Part shown: in pieces, positions 17,935 through 26,762 of the stretch
Position numbering within the stretch: the stretch's first letter is position 1
Layout: each line of letters opens with the position of its first letter
Assembly: GCF_030272615.1 (NCBI RefSeq)
Contig: NC_081405.1
Location: 573,036,252-573,098,251, forward strand
Length of the DNA: 62,000 bases
DNA from: Cryptomeria japonica
Taxonomy: Eukaryota; Streptophyta; Pinopsida; Cupressales; Cupressaceae
Direction: 5' to 3'
Notes under the pieces: model-generated
What the model was told of the DNA's origin: nothing
Database searches by the model: none
The model's input: the letters and a program-made list of their open reading frames with translations, nothing else
Position numbers and translations under genes: made by a program

Positions 17935-19884
17935 CTATGAGGAACTCCCTCCCTCGGAGCCACCTCGCCTCGACGGAGTCTGAGCTGTAGATGGCCCTGC
18001 CCCTGGATCCCCCTGTCCCTCTGGTGGTGGTGGAGGCCCCATAACCCCACCGCTGGATGCCTGTCTCCTGCGGCTCCCTCCCGTAGCCGTCGCTGTGCGC
18101 GACGACCTCTGGAAGCTCCTAGCCCGCTGCTCTGCTGGCACGGCTGCATAATATAGATCCCTCCAGTAGGCGATCTCCTCTCCCGCTCGCAAAACATAGG
18201 CGTAGCCTGCCCCTGCATCCTCTGCTGCCCGCCTACCTGCCCTCAGAGCTGTCTCGGCCTCGGTATATCTCTGGATGGCCTGATCCCTCTCCCGCTCTGT
18301 ATCTCGGACCCTGATCCTGAGGTGGTTCCTCTCTCGAACCAAATCCTCAATCTCATCTGCCTGGCCCTGGCAGATCTCCCGCAGCCTCACCACCTCATCC
18401 TCCTCGGAGTCTCCGCTCTCCGTCCCTACCTGTGGCTCCTCCTCTACAGGTGCCTGTCCCTGTGCCTCTGCCTGCACCTGTCCCTGTGCCTGTACAGGTA
18501 CCTGTGGCTGTACCTGTCTCTGTCCCTCTGGCTGCACCTGTCTCTGTCCCTCTTTGGGACCCTGTGCTGCTGGCACCTGTAGGGGCAGTCCACCCCGTCC
18601 TCTCACCACTGGAGCTGCTCTCTCCTGACCTCCCTCCCCCCGAGGTGCTACCCGTCTCTCTCCCACCACTCCCCTCCGCCTCCGCCGGCCCCTACCTGCA
18701 TCCCCTCCTCCCTCATCATCATCTCCTCCACCCTCTCCATCCACTGGCTCTGCTGGATCTGTCAACCTCGGAAATGGATGCTCTGCCCAGTACGCAGAGT
18801 ACTCTGCGTCCATCCCTGCATCATCTACCTCTGGCCACATGTCCCATGGCATCGGCATCATCTCCGCTAGCTGCATCACTGCCTGATCATATGATAGCAG
18901 TGGGCCAAACTGCACCTGATCTCTGACTGTACGGGCATACATGCCCGAGCCTCGCGGCATCCTCTGAATCCTGCCATACTGCCTGCATACCCTATCCACC
19001 AGCTGTCTCTCTAATATATAGGGCGTCCGCCCAATCAGGTACCTGCTCCGGAAGGTGTAGGGCAGCTCCAGTGCATCATCCCCCCACTCCTCGCACCCCA
19101 GGTACGGCCTCCAGATCACCATATCAATGTCATCAATGACTCTCCTCCAGTGCTCCAATCTCCCAATCCGAGGCTGGCATGTAATCATCGCATAGAGATG
19201 AACAAAACTCTGTCCCTGTCCTCTGCCTCTGAAGTGAATCGGCCGTGTGATAGGAAGATGCTCATAGGCCCACACCTGCAAGAGAGTCACACCGCAGCCC
19301 AAACCCACTGATCCGTGGTATACAAACTGATGCAGCTCATAGTACAAATGTGCTAGGACACATGGCCCCCATGCATACCTAGTGTGCTCTGCCATCAGCG
19401 TCTCCAAGGCCCCTCCCCAGCCCACTGCCAATCCTCGTGTGGCCCTGTCTGGACACAGGTATCCACTGATAACTCCCCCAACAACTGCCGGCAATGCCAA
19501 TCCTGTGGCAGTCATGGTGTCCCAGGCTACATGGCCTGCTCGCATCTCCAACTCAGGATCCTGAAAGACCCGTCTCAAGGCCTCCCTGTCACCGTCACGG
19601 TCGTAGGGGATCAACTCTCCATCAATAGGAACATGTAATATCCTGTATACATCCTCCAGTGTCACGGTCATCTCACCCATCGGCAGGTGAAACGTGCATG
19701 TCTCTGAGTGCCATCTCTCGGCCAGTGCAGTCAGCAACCCCATGTTTGCCCGAAACTCGGGCACATAGAGCATATATGTGAGACCCATCTCCTCAATGGA
19801 AATCATGTCCTGGATAGACAACTCTGGTCGCAACCTCTGAGTCGATGGGAATCTCTCCCGTGACTCCAACATCGGCAAATACTC
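17935..19884 (-). CDS. Antisense plant mobile domain (PMD) protein, exon 2
   Basis: An uninterrupted 649-codon frame ending at TAG 17,935-17,937. Its first ~370 residues match the plant mobile domain (aminotransferase-like) family: WHSETCTFHLPMGEMTVTLE, DVYRILHVPIDGE, then WGPCVLAHLYYELHQF. The family includes host MAIN/MAIL1 proteins of gene silencing and many transposon-borne copies. After the domain come an acidic and arginine-rich linker, a Q/V/P-rich low-complexity block, a helical coiled-coil-like stretch (EIEDLVRERNHLRIRVRDTE) and a Ser/Gly-rich tail. GC content is clearly higher than in surrounding DNA. The frame opens at 19,884, directly after a TGCAG acceptor, and has a short upstream exon (20,711-20,776). 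It lies opposite to gag-pol, between pol and the 3' LTR. A role in countering or redirecting host silencing is plausible from the family but is inference. Confidence 0.85.
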   Translation of the reverse strand, partial: EYLPMLESRERFPSTQRLRPELSIQDMISIEEMGLTYMLYVPEFRANMGLLTALAERWHSETCTFHLPMGEMTVTLEDVYRILHVPIDGELIPYDRDGDREALRRVFQDPELEMRAGHVAWDTMTATGLALPAVVGGVISGYLCPDRATRGLAVGWGGALETLMAEHTRYAWGPCVLAHLYYELHQFVYHGSVGLGCGVTLLQVWAYEHLPITRPIHFRGRGQGQSFVHLYAMITCQPRIGRLEHWRRVIDDIDMVIWRPYLGCEEWGDDALELPYTFRSRYLIGRTPYILERQLVDRVCRQYGRIQRMPRGSGMYARTVRDQVQFGPLLSYDQAVMQLAEMMPMPWDMWPEVDDAGMDAEYSAYWAEHPFPRLTDPAEPVDGEGGGDDDEGGGDAGRGRRRRRGVVGERRVAPRGEGGQERAAPVVRGRGGLPLQVPAAQGPKEGQRQVQPEGQRQVQPQVPVQAQGQVQAEAQGQAPVEEEPQVGTESGDSEEDEVVRLREICQGQADEIEDLVRERNHLRIRVRDTERERDQAIQRYTEAETALRAGRRAAEDAGAGYAYVLRAGEEIAYWRDLYYAAVPAEQRARSFQRSSRTATATGGSRRRQASSGGVMGPPPPPEGQGDPGAGPSTAQTPSRRGGSEGGSSS

Positions 19885-19917
19885 CTGCAGTCAAGCAAAT
19901 CAATCTTGTCAGTTATC

Positions 19918-20253
19918 GTGGCATTCACTGTTTATCACAAAATGCTACTCGCTACCTAAATGCATATGGCTATCTACCCTAGTGACACTCACTGTTCATC
20001 ACAAAGTGTTGCTATTTATCCTAGTAGTGCTCACTGTTCATCACAAAGTACTACGAGTGTGACATTCCCTGTTCATCACAAAGTGTCACTCACATTCGCA
20101 CTCCCTGTTCATCACAAAGTGCTGCATATCCTGGTGCTCCCTGTTCATCACAAAGTGCCTTGATTTATTCTAATCTTCCTAGAGGACCTGCTTGAGTGTA
20201 TCCTCTCAGCAGCTTATCCAATCGACAGCGTATGTTCATCACAGAACTGCCGA
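19918..20253 (+). repeat. Array of hairpins with constant loop and variable paired stems
   Basis: Six units share a 15-base loop (YMCTGTTCATCACAA-like). Stem pairs: 19,918-19,925/19,941-19,948 GTGGCATT/AATGCTAC; 19,982-19,989/20,005-20,012 GTGACACT/AGTGTTGC; 20,024-20,031/20,047-20,054 GTAGTGCT/AGTACTAC; 20,059-20,066/20,082-20,089 GTGACATT/AGTGTCAC; 20,098-20,102/20,118-20,122 GCACT/AGTGC; 20,133-20,138/20,154-20,159 GGTGCT/AGTGCC. A seventh, looser unit is 20,222-20,253. Stems differ but remain paired on the plus strand, several through G-U wobbles, which points to the sense (genomic) RNA as the folded molecule. Confidence 0.85.
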
Positions 20254-20293
20254 TTTGACCTAAAGGACTAAAACCATGCATTTAAACACATAA

Positions 20294-20590
20294 ACGCACT
20301 TTTTCAACACACACGCGCTTTTAACTCATAAACGCGCTTATAGACTGCATAAACGCGCCTCTGCAACACAGACGCGCTTTCTAAACACAAACGTGCCTAT
20401 GCCAGACACAAACGCGACCGGGGAACACAGACGTCCCTGCATGACATAAACGCTATTCAAAAGCACAGACGCTACTACATTTCACAAACGCGTCCGCATT
20501 CAACACAAACGCGGTTCCAAGCACAGACGCGCCTGGACCCGACACAGACGCGCCTGTTGGACACAGACGTGCCTGGCGCTGACACAGACG
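20294..20590 (-). repeat. Phased array C: CACAGACGC words (inverse of arrays A and B)
   Basis: Sixteen copies of CACAGACGC, CACAAACGC or CATAAACGC. The ACG part starts at 20,294, 20,313, 20,332, 20,353, 20,372, 20,391, 20,412, 20,431, 20,450, 20,469, 20,488, 20,509, 20,527, 20,548, 20,567 and 20,588; steps are 18-21 bases, mean near 19.6. On the minus strand the word is GCGTCTGTG, the same orientation relative to the antisense gene as arrays A and B have relative to gag-pol. Confidence 0.92.
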
Positions 20591-20710
20591 CGGTTGCGCG
20601 TTTTTGCACTTTTAAACTACCCTATTTCTAGCACATTTATTGCTCCTAAACATGCATTTATGACAAAACTTGAAATGCGTAAAAGTACGAGGAGGTTTTC
20701 GGGTACTTAC

Positions 20711-20776
20711 TGGCTCTCCTGCATCGGCTGGTCGCTGGAATCGGCGGACACGGTCGAATCTATGAACGAATGCCAT
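20711..20776 (-). CDS. Antisense PMD gene, exon 1 (22 codons)
   Basis: The ATG at 20,776-20,774 has G at +4 and opens MAFVHRFDRVRRF. The exon ends at 20,711 with a complete codon before GTAAGTA, so it joins exon 2 (starting GAG TAT TTG) without a phase shift, giving a protein of about 671 residues. A TATA-like box lies about 95 bases upstream. Without this exon the main frame has no ATG until about residue 5 of exon 2, so exon 2 alone could also be translated from an ATG at 19,872. The splice is a prediction from signals only. Confidence 0.6.
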
Positions 20777-20868
20777 CGCTGCTGACTGCTGCTGCTCTTT
20801 TCTCGCTCTGCACTGTGATCTCGTAAGGGTGTGAATGACAATGAGGATGTCTTTTGCCCGTGGTCTAT

Positions 20869-20874
20869 CTTATA
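20869..20874 (-). promoter_or_regulatory. TATA box of the antisense PMD gene
   Basis: The minus strand reads GGCTATAAGATAG here, 93-100 bases before the exon-1 ATG. This leaves about 65 bases of 5' untranslated region, a normal plant arrangement. The GC-rich segment upstream (20,875-20,900) could be the core promoter flank. Confidence 0.5.
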
Positions 20875-21106
20875 GCCTACCCTAGCCCTCGCCCTCATTT
20901 CCCGAGTCAGTCTTCCTCATCCCGTGACTTTGTCACTTTATCCAATCAGTCCATTCTATCCCATCTTTCTTATCGAGAGATTGTCTGCAATCTTTCCAGA
21001 CTTTTTCATCCAATCTCTCGAGGGGGCATATCATTCCCATCCTGGGGCAACTCTGTATCAGTTCATCTTATCTTCTTTGAAACAACGCGACAAGCCGCAT
21101 TGTCTC

Positions 21107-21120
21107 AAAGAGGGGCAAAA
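21107..21120 (+). other. Polypurine tract of the Tat element
   Basis: AAAGAGGGGCAAAA ends directly at the TG of the right LTR; plus-strand DNA synthesis would start here. Confidence 0.85.
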
Positions 21121-21927
21121 TGTAGACACCCAAAATTGTCATGTCTAATTAAATAAATATTTTATTTATTTAATTATCTAAGCCTAATTCTTCTATTAAT
21201 TAAATAAATCTTTATTTATTTAATTAATTCATTTATCCTCTTCTAGCCTTATTTCTCATTTAAATAAATACATTTATTTATTTAAATTATCCCTTTCCTA
21301 AATTAAATAAATATTTTATTTATTTAATTGCCCTACTTCTTCTATTAATTAAATAAATCTTTATTTATTTAATTAATTCATTAACCTTTTCTACACATGA
21401 CACATGTCATTCATCTCTTATTTCCTACACTACCTACCCCTTTCATTATTTTGGTATTTCTTATACCTACCCTCTAATCCTAGCCGACCTCTCTTTTTAC
21501 ACCTCTCAATCTTAACCCTCCATTTCTATTGTGTCTTCTATTTAAGGAGATGCTTTCTTCATTATCAAACCCTAATGACATACCCTAATGACATACCCTA
21601 ATGACTAATGACTAATTTTGGAGTACTTGGCTACACTACGATCATACTTGCAACCACATTCCGTTCTTTGTTGAGCTCTTGTGCATACAAAAATCTGAGA
21701 GCAAGCATATCAAACAAGATCAATGGAGATAGGAAGAATGGAGATCAAAACCCTAGTGGACATGTGATGGTATAATCTTTGTGATTTTTGAGTTATTTTG
21801 CATTGTCTTAGGTTATCTTCATATGTTATGGTGGATCTTTGTTCATTGTTAGGCTAGGGTTTGGTGGTTGAATCCATTTTAGTCTTTCAATATTGTTGTT
21901 TATTGCTATCCATTTTCACCATATACA
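21121..21927 (+). repeat. 3' LTR of the Tat element
   Basis: 807 bp, TGTAGACACCC to CATATACA, same length as the left LTR and without differences that I could see, including the five palindromes and the TATA-like box. Zero or near-zero LTR divergence marks the youngest insertion in the window. Confidence 0.95.
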
Positions 21928-21932
21928 AGCAT
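21928..21932. repeat. Target-site duplication, right copy (AGCAT)
   Basis: AGCAT directly follows the CA end of the right LTR and matches 5,524-5,528. Confidence 0.95.
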
Positions 21933-23017
21933 AAGTTTCAATTATATGATTATCTGTTTCGTAGCCCGTCTCTATTACCCAAACTGTCCTAGGGATGACT
22001 GCTTCCATCCAGATCTCATCCTTCTTGATTACAAAGCATATTTCATCCTTATATTTGTCAACAATCTTTTGTGACAATCTGTTTCTTTTCTTCATTTTGG
22101 ATTTAAGTGCTTGAAATAAATCATGGATATTGTTTTCCTTATCTTCTCCCATGTTATTGAATAGTTCTGTTAGTTGTTTTCCTACCGGTATATCATATCC
22201 AAGTTCTTTGTAGCCTATATCGAGAACCTGTTTGGTTATATGTAGCATCAGACATACTAGCAGATTTCCAAATTTAAAAGTTCCTTTCTTGTCCTTCTTA
22301 ATCTTGCCTAAGTTGTCAATTAATTCGTCCTTCAACCACTCACATACATCAATCTTCACATTATCCGTGACCATATCATAAGCACTCTTAATGCATAGAC
22401 TTGAAACTGAATTGAGTCGATTTGCATGAGTAGCTTTATATCCTAATATCATGCTGATAAATCTTACATTAATATTTGTTACATCATTTACTCTTAAGAA
22501 CCTTCTGTCGGATGTGGCACTAGTTAGGTTTATAACTAGGTCATTGGAGACCTTTTTAGTCTTGTCTAGCCTTTTACCGGTGGTCGGTAACCCTGTGACA
22601 ACTTTCACAGCTTCCTTGGTGATTTTGTGAATTGCATCTAACCAGAAAAATTCATCATGTACCTTGCTTAAGACTATCCTAATCACATCGTTGGGGAATT
22701 AAGGAATGCTAAGGATCTCTATAAATCCTAGGGTTTCAATGATCTTATGTTCATCTTTTACATTTCCGGATTCATCACATATGATAGTTTTAAATATAGT
22801 TTTAATCTCTTCATCTCCTAGTTCCTCAATGTTGCAGTGAATGTAAATTCGAGGGTCTTCAGCATAAACAACTCCCTTAGGAATTTGAGAAAAAGCACCT
22901 AAGGTATCATCTTTCTTTGCTACTTTAGGAACTAATTGAAATATGAGCCTAGGTCTTTTTATAACTTCGACAGCAGTAGGGTTTGCTATATATTCAAGTG
23001 CAGAGGTGGATGCCATG
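21933..23017 (-). pseudogene. Element B, unrecognised long ORF, N-terminal half
   Basis: The likely start is the ATG at 23,017 (MASTSALEYIANPTAVEV). The frame runs to the Tat insertion with one in-frame TAA at 22,699-22,701 and then continues at 5,523. Joined, the frame is about 1,070 codons to 3,397. This half has no motif I can name: blocks such as FQLVPKVAKKDD, VTGLPTTGKRL, SATSDRRFLRVNDV, INVRFISMILGYKATHA and KKDKKGTFKFGNLLVCLMLH look like a folded, mostly helical domain. A distant relation to plant transposon-associated accessory domains (PMD-like or similar) is possible but I cannot show it. It replaces pol in an element with copia-type ends. Only a few stops over this length suggest past selection. 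Confidence 0.6.
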
Positions 23018-23381
23018 ATAAAATACCTTTTACTGCCTTTAGGATGGATGATTGCTTGAAGTGTTCTTGCCTCTTGCTCGAAATTCCTTAGCTCAGAATC
23101 TTCACGCTCTTCGTAGGTTTGAAATCTCGGTAAAATAAAATGGAGCCAAAACCTCAAATTTATAGTGTCTTTTTGCCATCTACCACATTAAATGCACGCC
23201 GATTAAGTATTCACTTAACATTGTCTGCTGGTAATAAGTAATTTCCTTCTTCTCATCCTAACCAAGGGAATAATAGCACATGTGTCATTAGATTGCCAAA
23301 CCCTCAAGGAAACTTTCTTCAATTAGATGAAGAACTTCCTACCGGTGGAGCACTGCTTTGTCCTACCGGTGAAGCATCACT

Positions 23382-24475
23382 CTATCCTGCCAGTGAAGCA
23401 TTGACTAGTTCTACCGGTGGAGGAGTATTCCCAATATTTAGATGAACTTTTCTAATCCATTGTTTTGAGAATTCTTGCTTAACCTCTTCAACTTTTTCTT
23501 TACCCTTCAAGCTAGAGCTTTTTTTGTCTATCGGTGATCCTTTACTTCTACAAAATTTTGCAATATGTCCAATCTTGTTACATGCATAGCAAGTTACATT
23601 ATTCTTCTGAATAGCTTTCCCATAACCTATGCCAGTTTGTGTTTTGCATTGATTAGATAAATGTCCAAATCTTCCACAAACATAACATTTCACATTCATT
23701 CTGCAATTTTCAGAGTTGTGACCAACTTTGTTGCATTTTGAACATTGACCGGTGGGTGTGTTGATATTCTAATAATTTCTAGATCTACATTGATTTGCTC
23801 TATGACCATACTTATTACAGTTAAAGCATTTTCCATTGAATTTATAAGCATTAGGTTGTCTTACTGGTTTGCTGTGATCCTGAGTATTTGTAGTACTGAA
23901 GCTTTCACCAACTTCAAAGACAATTCCAGAAGTGTCACCTTTAGGTTTTTGATTCTTCAACAAGGTGCCAAGTTCCTCTGAGCTTTTCTTGAATTTTTCT
24001 TTATGTTGATTTGCAGTTTCTAGTTCTCTTTCTAAGACCTCTTTCTGTCTCATTAGTTCATTGGAGTCATTCTGAGTGTGCATCAGATCTGTCTTCAATA
24101 AATCATTTTCATAGCTAAGTCTTGTGTTCTCATTTTCTACATCACTTAGTCTCTGGTCAATTCTTCTTCATTCTTCTTCCTATCCTCAATTTCTTTACAG
24201 AATCTCATAGTCATATCCTACATCTCATTCTTTGTTGTCATGTTCTCTAGTTTTAGCTTGCTTATCTGATCATTAAGTGATTCCTTTTCATCATTCTCAT
24301 TTTGCATCTTTTCACAAAGTTCTCTTCTCTTATTTCTTGCAACAGTAAGATTCTCTTGAAGTGCCTAAATGATATCCTGAGCTGCCTTTAAATCATCTTC
24401 TAGTTTGATATTTTTCAATTATTCTGTATCATAGTCTGAGAGAGCTCCTTCAAGTTGCTTCATTAGATTTTCCAT
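23382..24475 (-). pseudogene. Element B ORF1: coiled coil plus four CCHC zinc knuckles
   Basis: It starts at ATG 24,475 ([18 protein letters not shown]), 58 bases after the primer site. The first ~220 codons are a broken K/E-rich heptad-like stretch (ENLTVARNKRRELCEKMQ; RQKEVLERELETANQHKEKF) with several stops. Then four CCHC knuckles: CFNCNKYGHRANQC, CSKCNKVGHNSENC, CYVCGRFGHLSNQC and CYACNKIGHIAKFC; a TAG at 23,769-23,771 separates the first from the second in the same phase. The end carries ASPVG-like repeats into 23,300. Zinc knuckles bind RNA, so this is gag-like, but the usual UBN2 capsid domain is absent. Four knuckles is unusual, since plant gag typically has one or two. The 220 bases to the next ORF show no gene. 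Confidence 0.65.
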
Positions 24476-24532
24476 CTTTACCGGTGTCAAGATCTTCCTC
24501 AAGCTGTTAGGATTCTGAAAATAGAGGACCGG

Positions 24533-24544
24533 GCTCTGATACCA
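24533..24544 (-). other. Primer binding site of element B
   Basis: GCTCTGATACCA on the plus strand is the reverse of TGGTATCAGAGC, the initiator-Met primer site. It lies two bases from the LTR stub and defines the 5' end of the internal region of B on the minus strand. Confidence 0.85.
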
Positions 24545-24546
24545 AT

Positions 24547-24556
24547 TGTTAGGATT
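24547..24556 (-). repeat. Ten-base remnant of the 5' LTR of B, fused to chromovirus integrase
   Basis: TGTTAGGATT matches the first ten bases of the LTR at 2,287. The next base begins integrase sequence of the outer chromovirus (minus strand, ending LSFGSACR). The remaining ~830 bases of LTR, the right part of copia A and part of the integrase are gone, which suggests a deletion joining two nest levels. Confidence 0.7.
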
Positions 24557-25294
24557 TCTACAAGCTGAACCAAAAGAGAGATTAGTACCCAGTCTCTTCC
24601 ACAATGCTTTCCAGAAATGACCAAGAAATTTCACATCTGTATCTGAAAAAATGCTAGTAGGCAAACCATGTATTCTAACAACTTCTTTGAAAAACAAGTA
24701 AGCAATATGACTTGCATCATGTGTTGTCTTACAAGGAATAAAATGAGCCATCTTGCTAAATCTGTCAACTACTACAAAGATGCTATCAAATCCTGCTTAA
24801 GTTCGAGGTAATCCTACCAAAAAATCCCAACTAATGCAATCCCAAGGCCTATGTGGAATGGGAAGAGGCTGATATAAACCAACATTGGAGGAATTACCTT
24901 TTTCTTTCTGACATACTAAACCCTTCTCAACATACCTCCTGATGTCTCTCTCAATCTTGGGCCAATAGTAGAATCTTTGAACCAACTCCAAGGTCTTGTT
25001 GAGACCAAATTGTCCACTTAAGCACCCATTGTGCTTCTCCTGAATGAGGTTCTCTCTCATAGAACCTTTTGGAACACATAACTATCCACCCCTGAATAAC
25101 AAACCATCCTGCAAAGTGAAATCAACATATGCACCATGGAAATGATTCTCAAATTCTTGACAAACTTTATAAGCTTCAGCAAAATCATCATCAGTAGGAT
25201 ACATATATTTAAAACTATCAATACCAATGCTCTGTACTTGAATCTCATGAATAGTTAACAACCTCCTACTCAAAGCATCTGCTACTTTATTCAA
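24557..25294 (-). pseudogene. Chromovirus integrase, zinc finger and half of the core
   Basis: Minus-strand frames 25,294-25,057, 25,060-24,797 and 24,751-24,560 hold the end of RNase H (NKVADALSRR), the linker, the integrase zinc finger (FYYWPKIERDIRRYVEKGLV followed by CQ) and the core up to the second aspartate region ([20 protein letters not shown]; usual SDRD is SDTD). Frames are broken by a frameshift near 25,060 and a stop near 24,795. The core is cut at 24,556; its C-terminal part with chromodomain is at 346-977. Confidence 0.75.
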
Positions 25295-25324
25295 CTGACC
25301 CTTCTTATGCTTAAGAGTAAAAGT

Positions 25325-26480
25325 TTAAGCTTGCGAGTACTCTACCCATTTAACATGCCTATGATTCAGTTTATCCTGTGAGTTCAAGAAACTTAATGCT
25401 TGATTATCTGTGTATACAACAAACTCTTTAGGAAGAAGATAATGTCTCCATTTCCTAAGTGCCTGGACTAATGCATAAAGTTCTAAATCATAGGAAGAGT
25501 AGTTTTTCTTAGCATCATTTAACTTCTCACTAAAGAATGCAACTGGTCTATTGTCTTGACTTAAAATAGCTCCTACAAAAATATTGCTAGCATCACATTC
25601 AATGGTAATTTTTTTTATCAAAACTAGGTAAAATGAGCACTGGTTGAGAAGCTCCTTTAGTTTTCAATAATTCAAACCCTTTATTGGCTGCATCTGTCCA
25701 CTGAAACTTTACCTTTACACCCCCTTTGATTGTGTCTAACATAGAGGCACAAATCTCACTAAATCCCTTGATGAATTTCCTATAAACTTATGCTAAACCA
25801 TGAAAGCTTTTGACATCACTGGTTGTTTTAGGAGTTGGTCAATTGGTTATTTCTACAACTTTAGATTGATCCATTTTCAGATTGCCTCCTGATACAAAAA
25901 AACCAAGATAGACCAATTCTTGCTTCAAGAAATCACACTTTTCTAGATTAATGGTTAGTTGTTCATCAGATAACTTTCTCAAAACAATAGCTAAATGCTT
26001 CAGATGCTCTTCCTTAGTTTTATTGAAAATAAGAATATCATCTAAATACACAACAACAAACTTGCCAATGAAATCATGTAAAAATTCATTCATGAGTCTC
26101 ATGAATGTGCTGGGAGCATTAGAGAGTCCAAATGGTATAACAAGCCACTCATAGAGACCCTCATTCATTTTGAAAGCTATCTTCCATTCATCGCCCTCCT
26201 TGATTCTTATCTGATGGTAACCACTCTTCAAGTCAATCTTACTGAAATACTATGCACCCCCCAAGCAACCCATCAAATCCTCTATCTTGGGTATGGGAAA
26301 TCTGTATCTGATGGTGATCTTGTTTATGGCTCTAGAATCTGTGCAAAGTCTCCATGTTCCACCCTTCTTAGGTGCCAACACTGTAGGTACTGCACAAGGA
26401 CTAATGCTCTTCCTAATTAGCCCTTGGTCTAAGAGTTCTTGTATTTGTCTTGCTACTTCTTCATTCTGTTTAGGGGTCAT
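25325..26480 (-). pseudogene. Chromovirus reverse transcriptase and RNase H
   Basis: RT starts near 26,480 (MTPKQNEEVARQIQELLDQG), continues with GTWRLCTDSRAINKITIRY (usual CVDSR), then [38 protein letters not shown] and YLDD in [11 protein letters not shown]. RNase H follows at 25,621-25,325 (ECDASNIFVGAILSQ with the catalytic D, then the E in DLELYALVQALRKWRHYL, and VYTDNQAL). Stops or shifts separate the RT start, RT core and RNase H. The order and motifs are those of plant chromoviruses. Confidence 0.85.
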
Positions 26481-26762
26481 CTTATAGGCTAGCTTATTAG
26501 GTAAAGAGGCTCCAGGTATGAAATCAATCTGATGGCTAATGGCTCTAGGAGGTGGTAAGGCTGTAGGTGTACCATCATTGATTATTTCTTTGAAGTTATC
26601 AAGGATCTGCTACACCTCATATGGTATCTCAACTTTCTTTGCTATCTTTTCTTCCTTGAGTTTCACTATGAGTGCAAATCCCACTCCTTCACCTTCTTCA
26701 AGCATACTTATAAACTCTTTCTCATTCACAATTAAAACATTAGGTTTTGCTGACTTGCTGCC

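Larger units (their letters stand above)
19885..20710 (-). other. Predicted intron of the antisense PMD gene (826 bp)
   Basis: On the minus strand the donor reads CCA|GTAAGTA at 20,710 and the acceptor CTGCAG|GAG at 19,885. Splicing joins codon-complete ends in phase. The intron contains the constant-loop hairpin array (19,918-20,253) and word array C (20,294-20,590), so both arrays are removed from the mature antisense message. Confidence 0.65.
5529..21927 (+). mobile_element. Young, near-intact Tat-lineage Ty3/gypsy retrotransposon (16.4 kb)
   Basis: The element has 807-bp LTRs with TG...CA ends, a primer site, a 2.4-kb leader, gag, protease, RT, a degenerate RNase H followed by a second archaeal-type RNase H, integrase, an antisense accessory gene, a polypurine tract and a 5-bp target duplication. 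The double RNase H and the CxxH...HxxxxC gag finger place it in the Tat lineage. The two LTRs align without gaps (constant offset of 15,592) and I saw no difference by eye, so insertion is recent. One nonsense codon at 15,111 breaks pol. Large size and an antisense gene between pol and the 3' LTR are known in this lineage. Confidence 0.97.

Noticed and set aside
18432-18926. Plus-strand open frames across the PMD exon
   Set aside because: They are low-complexity mirror frames of the GC-rich antisense ORF with no recognisable domain.
17935-20776. Antisense PMD ORF as an ordinary host gene
   Set aside because: It lies wholly between pol and the 3' LTR of an element with matching LTRs and target duplication, so it travels with the element.
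24533-24544. tRNA-like GCTCTGATACCA segments (also 35,810 and 56,140)
   Set aside because: Each is a 12-base primer binding site next to an LTR, not part of a cloverleaf; no tRNA gene was seen.
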